From Saururus chinensis (Eukaryota > Streptophyta > Magnoliopsida > Piperales > Saururaceae), in assembly GCA_035235625.1 (NCBI GenBank), contig CP141140.1:52075351-52139350 (forward strand): a stretch of 64,000 bases of DNA, given 5' to 3'. The translations under genes and the position numbers were made by a program. The notes under the pieces were generated by a model. The model searched no databases, had not been told where the DNA came from, and worked only from the letters and a program-made list of their open reading frames with translations. Of the stretch, positions 25,401 to 37,400 are shown piece by piece; position 1 is the first letter of the stretch, and the number at the start of each line of letters is the position of its first letter.

Positions 25401-28400
25401 CACTGCACTTATGGAAGACAACAAGGGAACATTACTTTAAGACAGTGGGAGGAAGCCGGCCATAGACAACCTCAAATGGTGTAAACGGCGACAATGTGAT
25501 AAGCAGTGTTATATGACCACTTCGCTGAGTGAAAAGCAGAGAACCATGTCTTAGGTTGGTCCCTTGCAAATGATTGGAGGTACTGCTCCAAACCTCTATT
25601 GATTATCAGTCTATATATTAGTCTAAGATGATAAGCTATGATAAGCTGAGCTCATACGGAAGGTAGACCCCTGCAATTTGAAAAATTCTTTCCAAAACTT
25701 CGATAAAAATACCTTATCTCGATCTCAAACTATTGTGCATGGAATCCCTTTGAGGCGAGCAATATCATGAACGAACACTTCAGCAATTGACCGGGCTGTA
25801 TAAGAATGAGAAAGAACATAGAAGTAGGTGTACTTGGAGAGGCGTTCAACAGGCACAAGTACAACAAACTTACCCTGCACTATTTGTAAAGCCTCGACAA
25901 AATCCATTGAGATATCCTTTCAGATATGCTCAGGGATAGGTAGTGGCTGAAGTAAACAAACACTGTAATAGTATCTGCCCTAGTATGCTGTCACACATCA
26001 CAGTGCACAACAAAGTGTTGCACATCATGCTTAAGACTGCGCTAGGTGAAGCTTTGGGACACCCACTTATTAGTGTAAAAAATACCTTCATGACTAGCGA
26101 CTGGTGTACAATGAAAATGACAAAGGTTATTGTGCTGCATCTGGGCGTCCTTGGGTACTCATAGGCTTCCCTTATATATTAGAAAATCCTCATGTAAAAC
26201 TAAACCAGTGAGCATAAAATATCAGTAAGCTCTGAAGTATCAGGGTCGTTTGTGTAAGAGACTCAAAAATCATCTAGAAGAGGAAAATGAGGGCCCTCAA
26301 AGCATTTAATGAAGTCCTCAAACTCTTGCGATGTGCTACGCCAACCCTTTTGTACATGATCTCATAATCATTCCCAAGTAACTTTGTCACCCATTGTTGT
26401 TGTGCTAGAGTTGAAATACGCCGATCAACAATGATGATTAGTCCAAATCATAAAGTGCTTGCCAAGAAAATAAGGGTGCACCATTCTATCACAACATGCA
26501 CAATACGTGCAAAAGGAGGGAACTTGACCAAATGCACAATATGTGCAAAAATCACCAAGTTCACACAAAATATGCACAACACCTGTATCAAACATCGGAT
26601 GAACAAACAAATTGCTTAATCTCAGTATTTTACAACTGTGGTTAGCGGTGGAGACTGACATTGACCGAAGGTTCCTCAGGAAGTGATGAATGTTCATCCA
26701 AAAAGGGCTGTCACATTAGTTGGAAGGTCAAACTGATGCGTATCCTCAACAGGACGTAGTTGCATCAAATAGCCCTAATAGTGAGATTTGTTCAAGGATA
26801 AGAGATTTAGTACATTGCAATGTCATGGGAGGCTGGGAGGAAAGGCAAATATGATGTCCTTTGGAAGTAAAATCCTTCGTCATATTTTTAAAATCTCAAG
26901 AAACAGGACCAAGCTCCTGTGACCAAAGAACGACAATCACCACTTCAGCACCCTAAGTGGGAAGCAAATACAGACCATTTGCAATGTGCGGACTTGAAAT
27001 AACACATCCACTTTTAGGCACATGCCCTTACTTTGTAGGCACTTGTTGTCCCCTAGAAGTACATCGAATGTCTATATATCTCTATTAGTACACCCAAGTG
27101 GCAAGCAACTCTATCATTAATAATATTGCTGGTTCTACTACTACCAATCAGAATAGAAACCATTTACTTTTTAATAGAATCATGTTCCTGAAAAGTCTGC
27201 AGGGCATAAGTCCCAGAAAAGGTATGCATAGTAATATCCACGCTTTCTCTGTTAGGCTGAGGCAAATCATCATCATAATCAGCTGGTCCATCATGCTCAT
27301 CATCCATATAATCATCAGTCTTCATTTCATCAAACTCAAAACCATGAAAACTTTTGCAGTGATGCCCCATCACTGTAATAACATAATCCCTTAGATTGAC
27401 TTTTGATGCAGGCAGTTTGAGTAGCTTGTAATAACAGGGCTGAATTTGTAAATTCAGCAGCTTCAATTGAAGGGATGGCGTTTTAGTAATTTTTGAAATC
27501 TTAGATTAGTATAAATAGAGTTCTTTGTAGTTAGTTAGGGGGCTTTTGATTAATCCATTCTCAGTATCTTCTTGATGTAACCAGGATAAATGCACACAAC
27601 ACAACAGAAAAATACAAATCTGGAATCAGATCTTATAATCTTTGATTTGAAAATTTGAGAGAAAGAAAGGATTACAAAACTCCACTCCAGGAGTTATCCC
27701 TGATTCCACAGAGATTACATAGCTGTGTTGAATCCACAACACACAGAACTACTCAAATCCATGAGCAGAAGACTGGAGCTAATCCCAGAAAACAAGGTTT
27801 CTTTAATTTCGAATTTCAAAAAACTCTCTTGCAACTGACTTTCCCCCCTTTATAGACTTGGGCAAGAAGAACGACTTAAAAGACTACTTTGCCCTTGCTA
27901 ACATAGACTGAGTCATGCCAAAGAACAGACAAGAATGACTTATTAGTCATTTTCCAATACTACCCATGGTGTCTTATTTAGAATAGATACCAACTGTTTG
28001 ATGAAATGTCGCCATCAAACTTTCTGCTGGAATTTTTTTCTCATCACTTCTTTAGCCAAATAACTGTAAAAATCTCCAGTCAGTTGTATGATTCCTTGTT
28101 GAATCTGTAGGTAAAGCTGATGTGACTGTCATTCAAATCGCTGCAAATAATTTTGATCAAATCCGGACTGCCCATGAAGTTTCTCAATTCTAGGAACGTC
28201 GACCGCTGTGGAAGGAGACTGCCCTCGCTCCGATACCAACTAATGTAGAACATGGAAGCAACTTTGTAACAGGATGACCAAATACCAATTTTGAAACTAA
28301 ATTTCCACTTACAAAGAGAAGAAAGGGTTACATGAACTCCAAATCCATGGAGATGATGACTCTTTGAATCCACAGAAAAAGATATACAAAGAAGAATCCA

Positions 28401-31400
28401 CGTTTGACCCATGAAACAGGGAAGAAGATACTGAGAATGAATTAATCAAAAGCCCCCTAACTAACTACAAAGAACTCTATTTATACTAATCTAAGATTTC
28501 AAAAATTACTAAAAAGACATCCCTTCACTTGAAGCTGCTGAGTTTTCAAATTCAGCCCCGTTATTACAAGCTACTCAAACTGCCTGCATCACTCCATTAG
28601 CTGATAATTGAAGGAGTAATTTGAGCAAACAGTTGGTGGCTGTTCAAAATAAGGCTCCATGAGGCTCTAGGGGTATTATGGGAAGAGACCTGATGAGGAA
28701 GAAGTTCCAGCAGGAGTTTGATGGTCATTTCATCAAAAAGTTGGTGTATATTCTAAATATGACGACAGGGGTAGTATTGAAAAATAGCTAATAAGTCATG
28801 CTTTTCTGTTCTTTAGTAGGGTCAGTTTGGTCAGTCCACTTATCCGGACATCAGTCAGCCTATGTTAGCAAGGGTAAAGTAGTCTTTTGTATCTTTCTTC
28901 CTACCCAATTCTATGAAAGGAGGAAAATCAGTTGTAAGTGGCAGTTTTTGAAATTCAAATTTGAAGATCTGTGTTCTTTGAGCCTAGCTTGACTTTTAGC
29001 TCGTGGAAATGAGTGAAATCTGGTGTTGTGGATTCAGCACAAGCTTGTAATCTCTCTGGATTCAGAGATAGTTCCTGGATTGGAACTTTGTAATCCTTTC
29101 TTTCCTCTCAATTTCAAATAAAAAGCTCCAGATCTGTTCTCAGTTAGTTTTGTCTTTTCAGTCTGGTTGTGTAAATTGATCCTGGTCACATCATCTTTCC
29201 TCTAATTGAGATGGCGATAAACTTGGTGAAGAGGGAAGGGGATGGGTAGGGTTACTTGGTTTGGGTTCTGATGCAACAAGATCTACTAACAATTGCAGAT
29301 TGAAAGAAAATAGAATTTTGGAAGGAATTTTCTGTCTATTTCTTCAAAACAAAGAGAATTACAAACTCTAATGAAGAGCAAACCTGAATCCACAGGTTTT
29401 ACAGAGAAATTGTACTGAATCCACAGTAGAACTCAAATCCAAGAGTTCTTCAAGAGCTGAGCTCAGGATGAACTCAAACGTTCGTTTTTGACTGAAATGG
29501 ATTTTAAAAATTAAAAATGAAGACTGATTTCCCCCTTTTATAGACAATCCTAAGGAGGGAAAACTAAAAATACTAAAATGCCCCTACTTGTAGGCAATTA
29601 TAAGTCATAATAGACTAATCTGACTAAAATACCAAGTCATAACAGACTGAAGGTGTTATTCCTTTTCTGCCCTTGTGCTTTAATTGTGGAGCTGCACATT
29701 GTTTGATGAAATGCCTCAGTAACTCAGCTACGCTTAGACTTGTCCCACATCAGATCCCTCCACCTTAGAAAAACTCAACCTTGAGTTAAGATGGGCAGGC
29801 AGATTTGCTTGATCATGATATTCATACAAGTCTGCAACGTTGAAGGTCCTGGAGATGGACAGATGTGCAAGAAGATCAACTATGTAGGCAATATCATTGA
29901 TCTTATGATAAATAGGGAAAGGACCAAACTTTCTTTGGTTGAGCTTGTTGTAACTGCCAGCATGTTGTCTTTCTTTGCGAAGATAAACTATCATCTGGTT
30001 GTTAGCAAACACTTTCTTCCTTTTCTTTTGATCAGCCACCTCTTTATACTTCAAGTTAGCATCTTGAAGATGGCTACTAACTTCCTAATGAATAACAGAA
30101 ATCTTTGACAAAGTATTGTAGGCTTGTTGGTTGTCTTCAGACTTTTTAAGGGCAGAAAGGAGATCAAAAGGTGGGCAGGATTCTTGCCAAAAACTACTTC
30201 AAATGGTGAATTTCCAGTGGATCTTTTAACTGTTGAGTTGAATGCAAATTCTACTGGTGCAAGACAGGAATCCCACTGTTTTGGCTTCTCCCGACAAACA
30301 CAGAAGATTTCCTAAAGATCTGTTTACTACAATCTGCCCATCAGTTTTAGGGTGACAGGTGGTACTAAACTGCAAATGTGTGTCTAATCTCTTCCATAGT
30401 GTGTGCGCCAAAAATGCCCCATAAATCTGCTGTCTCTGTCTGAAGTTATTGAGCTAGGTACCCCATGAATGCTTACTATCTCTTTAAAGAAAAGTGTGGC
30501 AATGTAAGAAGCATCTGAAGTCTTTACAAAAATGGAATCATAACCTCTTTGTGTCTTTGGAAGCCCCAAAACATAATCCATCGTAAGGTCTTCCCAAGGT
30601 GCTTGTGGTTCAGGTAAGGGGGTATATAAACATGTATTTTGATGTTGTCCTTTAGCTTGTTGACGTATCAAACAGTGTTGCACCACTTTCCCAGCATCTC
30701 TTTTGTAACTTGACCAATAGAACCTTTCAACTGCCAACTGTTGAGTCTTGTGTTTGCCAAAGTGACCAGCCAGTAGTCCATTGTGTAGCTTGGAAATAAT
30801 TTTACCCCGCACAGAACATTGAGGAATACAAAGTTAAACTTCCCTTGTAGAGATCTCTGGCTGAGACTGTACTCTCCATGACTAAGATGTGCATTTTGAC
30901 AAGACTCCAAGCTTCCTTAAATTCAGAGTCCTGCTCATATAGCTTCCGAATGTGTTCAAAGCCAAACACTTGAAGTTGTAGAGTGTTTACTAGGGTCACC
31001 CTCCTGCTTAGAGCATCAGTTGCTTTATTTAGTTGGCCTGCCCTATGTTTGATTAGAAAGGTATACTCCTGCAGTTCTGAGACCCACTTAGCATGCAAAC
31101 TATCCAATTTCGAGTGACTTTGCAAGCATCTCAAAGCCTGGTGATCTATATGCAACATAAATTCTCTATGTAACAAATAATGTCTCCAATGCTTCAAGGC
31201 TTGCAACATAAATTCTCTATGCAGACACTTTTTTCCCTTGCTTCACTCAGCTTTTTACTGTAAAATGCCACTGATCTGCCTTTTTTGTTCAAAACAACTC
31301 CAATGCCCACCCATGAGGCATCACATTCACCAAACCTTGTCAAAGTTGGGAAGGGCCATCACAGGTGCTTTAGTCAGTTTCTGTTTAATCAATTCAAAAC

Positions 31401-34400
31401 TCTTTTAATCAGCTTTTGTCCACAAAAACTTGTTTTTCTTCAAGCATTCTGTCATGGGAGCAGCTAGTGTACTGAAGTTCCTAATAAATCTCCAGTAAAA
31501 TGTAGCTAAACCATGAGAGCTATGGAGTTGGCTGACTGTTTTTGGACATGGCCAATCTTGTATAGCTTTAGCCTTACTATCATCCACCTTGATACCTTCA
31601 ACACTCACCACAAAACCTAAAAAGACAAGTTGAGAGGTGCAAAAACTGCATTTCTTCATGTTAATAAGCAAACTGTTGGAGAACAATATTGTGAAAACTG
31701 CTAGTATATGGTTCAAGTGCTCCTGCTCACTTCGGCTATATACCAATGCCATAAAAATACACAACTACATACCTTCCTAGCAAAGGTTTAAGAACCTCAG
31801 TCATGAATCTCATGAAAGTACTAGGTGCATTAATTAACCCAAAGTGCATTACCAACTATTCAAGCAGTCCTTTGGTTTTGAAGGTTATTTTCCATTCATC
31901 ACCTGTTTTGACTCTAATTGGATGATACCTGCTCCTTAAGTCAATCTTTGAAAAGACTTTTGAACCCTGCAACATATCTAGCATGTCATCTAGTCTAGGT
32001 ATAGGAAACCTGTATTTGATAGTGATTTTATTTGACTATGTTGTCTCCACACATTTGCTAAGTACCATCTTTCTTATGAACCAATAGTATAGGGACAACA
32101 CATGGTCTTAGGCTTTCCCATATTAGTCCCCTCTTTAATAAGTCTTCTACTTGTTGCAGTCTTGTAATGTGGCAAGTTAGGCAAGATAGCTCTTGGAATG
32201 AAGTCAATCTGATGTTGAATTCCTCTCATTGGTGGAAAGGTAAGAGGGAGTTCTTCAGTAATGATAGGTTTAAACTGAGCCAGCAAACTTGGCAACGATC
32301 ATTCAAGAATGTAGACTATGTAGACTGTTGAGCTGAATTAAGTTGTTGTACAGTCTCGAGATTGAGGGATGTAACTTCACCTTTCACTATCATGACATAG
32401 ATATCACTTGCTGAGGATAGGTCAGGGTATAAATCACGTACCAACATCACTGTGGAACTGCCTTTGACTTTTTTAGATGGTTGATTCCCTCCACTACTAG
32501 GTAACGATTCCAATTTAACTCGATAGTGAATGAAAGAAGTGTTCCTCCTGCCTTCATGGATGGAATTCACTGCATACTGTCAAGGCCTTGCAAGTAATAT
32601 ATGACAAGCTATCATGTCAACTACATCACACCATATCTCAAATTTATAGAATTTTCCAATGGAGAATAGAACCCTACTCCTTTCGGTGACCTTAGTCTTT
32701 CTAACATCTTTAATCCAACCAAGTGAGTAGGGATGAGGCTATCCACTACACTTTTTGATATAATGTCCTCACTGCTTCCTTTAATAATAACCTTACACAC
32801 CCATTTATTGACTGTTCCAATGGTTTGAAAAATGCTATGCCTTTGATTCTCAATTGCTTTCTTAGGAGTTAGCATTAACTTTCTAACCACCATGCACAAA
32901 GGGCGTTCTTCACAAGAAAGTATTGTATCTCCTGTTACTTCTTTAATATTTTCCTCGACCATTTTCTTCATAGTTACTTTTCTCATCAGCTGAACTAGTG
33001 GTGACAACAAGAGTAGTTTTATTGGACTTCCTCCATGGACATTGACTGGAAATATGTCCAGGCTTATTGCACTTGAAACAAATAGTGCTAGAGGTAGGAT
33101 AGGCATATGGATTGGTCTTCGAAGTTGAGGTCACATCAGCACATTTTAGCACAGGTTTCTGATTTTCGAATTTGCCTTTTTTATTAGTTTGAAAGGCTTC
33201 AGGCACTCCCTTCGGCTTATCCCAATTCTGAGCACCAAAGCTGGTTTAATTGGTAGCATACTTCTTAGAGCCAAATTTATCTATCTGCAGCTTAACCCTA
33301 CTAGCAAGCTGAATGGTATTAGATAAAGTAAATATTGAGGAATTTGGTCTTTAAGTCCTGAGATAAACTTGGATATTAACTGTCGTTCTAATTCAAATGT
33401 CATTCCTTGCTATACTAACTCCTGAAATTTAGCAGTGTACTCACTCACTATTCTATTTCCCTGCATGCTCTCTTGATAATGTCTAAATAATGTTCAAAAT
33501 TCACTGACAGAAATCTATTTCGCAACAGCTGCTTCCTCCTTATCCACAATTTGGTAGGGTGCTTACCTTATCTCATTCTTCCAATTTGCACTTGATTCCA
33601 CCAAGCTACAGCTGCACTTTTCAGTTTACAAGCCACCAACTTAGCTTTCAAATCTTTAGGGACTTCTATACAGTCAAAATAGCACTCTGCTTCATATTCC
33701 CAATCTAGGAAGTCTTCAACTTGCATTGATCCATTGAAACTATGTAGATCCATCTTTGGTCGATATTGGAACTGATTTGGAGCTTCATTTCTTTGATTTC
33801 TGGGTGGTGGGAGGAACTTGCAGATCTTCATTACTGGAGTCTCCTGCCTGTTTTCCTTATGCAAAACCTGCTGGAATTTGCAGATCAGGAGCTTCGTAAA
33901 ATTGCGGTTCTGCTAAATTTGGCTGATTTAAGCAGCCAAAACCTGCTCTTATTTTCCCTTATACTTGTAATGGTGGTCAACGCTGATTCTGATTCACTGT
34001 CAACTGGCGAACTTGCTGCAACTTGTTTTGAGTCTGCTGCTGAGGCTGAACAAGCTGCACAAGCAGCTGTTGGATGTCCAACCCTGCTGTGTTATCTACC
34101 GCCATGTAAGGCGACAATCCTCTCTCTGATACCAATTTGATGCATTAGGATCTACTATCAATTGCAGATTGAAAGAAAATAGAACTCTGGAAGGAAATTT
34201 CTGTCTGTTTCTTCAAAACAAAGAGAAAATTACAAACTCTAATGAAGAGCAAACCTGAATCCACAGGTTTTACATAGAAATAGTACTGAATCCACAGTAC
34301 TTGCACTCAAATCCAAGAGTTCTTCAAAAGCTGAGCTCCAGGATAAACACACAGGTTTGCTTTAGACTGAAATGGATTTCAAAAATTGAAAATGAAGATT

Positions 34401-37400
34401 GATTTCCCCCGTTTTATAGACAATCCTAAGGAGGGAAAACTAAAAATACTAAAATGCTCCTACTTTTAGGCAATTACAAGTCATAAGAGACTGATCTGAC
34501 TAAAATATCCTCACTGACAGGCTGTCATAAGTCATAAGAGACTGATCTGACTAAAATACCCTTATTCAAATGCTGTCATAGGTCATAACAGTAATCCAAC
34601 TAAAATACCCTTACTTGACAGTGTCATAAATCATAACAGACTGACTAAAAGTGTAATTCCTTTTCTGCCTTTGTGCTTTAATTGAGTAGCTGTACATTGT
34701 TTGATGAAATGCCTCAGTAACTCAGCTGTGCTGTTACTTGTACCACATCAGGTTCACTATGGACAGGCTGACCTATAGGAGGCATTGGCAGCATCATGGC
34801 ATGGTTCACAATATCTCATCTGAGATATATTGGTATCTGTCACTATACAGATACAAGATACTAGGAGAAAACATATCTCAGATATATCTAAAGTATCTCA
34901 GATTGGCGAAATATTGCATATATTTCCTATATCTAAGGACCCCTTCTGGACCTCACTTGTGATTTTTTTCCCACTTGTGACCCCTTGGCCCCAGTCCCTT
35001 GCTCTTTCCATTTTTCACTCTGGGAGTGGGCCAAAACCGGCCCATTTCTTGCATTATCTTCCTAGGCATGAGTATGAGAGGTATGTGAGTGACTATTTAA
35101 GTACCTAGCAGATGATGATTATGTGGGAGCAATATTGTGCCCACTTGGATTCCCTTTATGCTTAGTTTTATAGTGGTAAGGTAGCTTTCCAACCTCCATG
35201 TCACTCTAGCTATTATCGCTATATCTTCTATTGTGATTTCTAAGTTTTATTTAGATGTACACCATCGTGCTATCTACTTAAATCATTGTCATTATCTTCA
35301 AACTTGTCGTTTTTTACTATTATTGATAAGTGTAATTTATGTTAGTATAAGTGTATTCACATGGTGCTATGAATTTTTTAGAATAGTATTATTTTTTGGG
35401 CTTTTAAATGTTAATGCATCGTTAGATTAACAAAATACATGTGAAAACATTATATTTGGGTCACCAATATTTTTTTCCCAGTATCTCTGATATATCGCCT
35501 ATATATCCTATCTTCGGGTCACCGATATATCTCCAATAAAAAATTTTGGGAACCATACATCAAGGTCTATCTAGCCGTGCCAATCTACACAACCCAACTC
35601 ATATAGGTGCTGCAGTTGCTGGCGGCCAGGCAGGGAACTGGTTGTGACCCAAGGTTGCAGCAACAATACCTGGAATATGTTCATATATTAGTTCCCCACA
35701 GTGGGAAGTTACTGAACCAGTAAAGAACCCTGTGGGTTAGTATGAGCCTGACCCGAGCCAAAGGAGTTCGTTTTCTGAGCCCCCTAGTGTGGTGGTTGAG
35801 TCTGGCACACCCCGGAAGGACCAATAGTTTGGGGCAGGGTGAGAATAGGCACACTTGTAACAGAAGTCATCTGGTAGACTGGTGCACATTAGGAGTCCTG
35901 GAGGGATTACTGGATTGCCAGATGAAGTGTATGCTGGAAATTTGAGAAGCCCAGTAGATCTGGATGCGAAGGCCGTGGAAGAAGCCCAAGCAGTGGCATC
36001 AGGCCAACGAGTCATGGATGAGCCACAAGGATTGGGGGCAAGAGCCACAGGTGAAGGTGGAACTACAACAGCCTGGTCTGCTACTCCTACCTGCAGCTGG
36101 ACAGATGGATGGGGCTCCATGTCCTAAGACTGGCAACATTGACTGGGAATGTGCAGCAGTGGATAAGTAGCCTAGCTGGAGACAAAGCCTCAGTTGAGTT
36201 GAATTTATGCACACTGATTGCCCGTGTCCCTAGGGGAGGCGTGCCACCCACTGCTTAAAGTTGTCTGCCAGTTGGGCATAGAGCACCAGCTGGTTCTGTT
36301 GTAAGTAATCAAACTGAGACTCAAGACGCTGAAACTGTGACATCTGGGAGAGAGGCTCAATCATTGTGCGAAACTCTGAGAAATCTCCTTGCACTTGTGC
36401 TCTTGCTGTGCTGTGGGAGCAGGGCTGCCATGATCATCGGAGTCACTGGAGTCAGCATGCTTCTCAATGTGGGAAGTACTGGACTGCGTCATGGCAAGTC
36501 CTTTAAATCGTTTTGCTATTGATACCAGCGTTGTTGCCCCTTAGAATAATGAAGGAACCACAATGATTTATGTAATAGAATGATAGATGAAAGGGGAGAA
36601 TAATATAGTGAAAGGGGAGAAGATCTGATAAAGTGAAGGAGAGACAGGTGAAACTTGAGCACTGCTCTGTTAATTCGTCACTGTTCACCTGCTGTAGCAA
36701 TGGGCTGATGCCCTACATAAATAGTTTAGGCAAAACCTTATCTAACTACTATAAGTAAATCCTAATCTAACTAGGAATAACTTATTTAATGGCTGAGATT
36801 AAATATGACTTAATTGAATTCTAACTGAAGTAGGAAGCATTAGTCCTAATGTAAGTAGAATTAACTAGCAAACATAAAATCCTATTCAAAGTAAAATAAA
36901 CCAAAGCAGTTGTGTAATTTAATTTAGCCTGCAGCAGGTCCATAATACAACCATTGTAGGAATGGTTGAAGACTCAGTGGCTTGCTCGTCACTTTGTACT
37001 ACCTCTTCTTGATCGATCTGACATTTTTTGTGCACAGTTGGTGATGCAGCCTTCTACTTTGAATCATCGCTGTCAATGAAAATTTCTTTATTTTGCTTGT
37101 CATGGCCTTTCTTGATTTTTTTAACGAATTCAACAAATTGTCTCTGAACCTCATCTATTTCTTCACAATCTTAAACATTATAATATAAAACTTTGCCATG
37201 GATCTTCCACTTTGTCCACGATCCAAGGAAAGGCTGCTCTAATACCAATTGACATGGACCATTCTTAAATACGACAGAGTTTCAGGTGGAAATTAGAAGT
37301 TTTGTGGTTTGAGAAAAGGGATAAAAAAGAGGAGAGAGAAAGAGGTAGATGACAAGAGGCATACTAAAATTGTTATTCAATTGGATTGCTGGTATCCTTT

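Larger units (their letters stand above)
27404..29193. mobile_element. Rearranged LTR cluster inserted in element B
   Basis: It interrupts the element B frame right after a SPSQLEER block (29194 onward in minus) and before the zinc knuckle (27403). The flanks ACTTT and TCTTT differ at one base. Inside are a 169-bp LTR piece in plus (27404-27572), a solo LTR in minus (27573-28046), a gag start in minus (28047-28243), the same LTR family in minus (28244-28591) and a different LTR in plus (28691-29193). The inverted LTR pieces facing each other are not a normal retrotransposon structure. Confidence 0.7.
29269..34750 (-). mobile_element. Ty3/gypsy retrotransposon A, complete ends, dead
   Basis: 5.5 kb with LTRs at 29269-29752 and 34138-34750, target duplication GGTTC (29264-29268 and 34751-34755), and a tRNA-Met primer-binding site TTGGTATCAGAGAGAGG (minus, next to 34137). 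A purine-rich tract (AAGGTGGAGGGATC, minus) precedes the left LTR. The minus-strand order gag, protease, reverse transcriptase, RNase H, integrase is that of Ty3/gypsy. It sits in the gag-zinc knuckle part of element B, so it is younger than B. Confidence 0.92.
24421..36949 (-). mobile_element. Chromovirus (Ty3/gypsy) retrotransposon B, nested host
   Basis: The LTRs at 24421-24818 and 36532-36949 are collinear. Next to the right LTR (the 5' LTR in this orientation) a TGGTATCAATAGC primer-binding site matches initiator tRNA-Met. The minus strand carries gag, zinc knuckle, protease, a piece of RNase H, integrase and a chromodomain-like end in that order. Most of the reverse transcriptase is missing. 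The flanks may carry the repeat CAACC, overlapping the terminal CA at the right end. It is split by three later insertions: 27404-29193, 29269-34750 and 34800-35557. Without them it is about 4.5 kb. Lies in PME31 intron 4, antisense. Confidence 0.85.
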
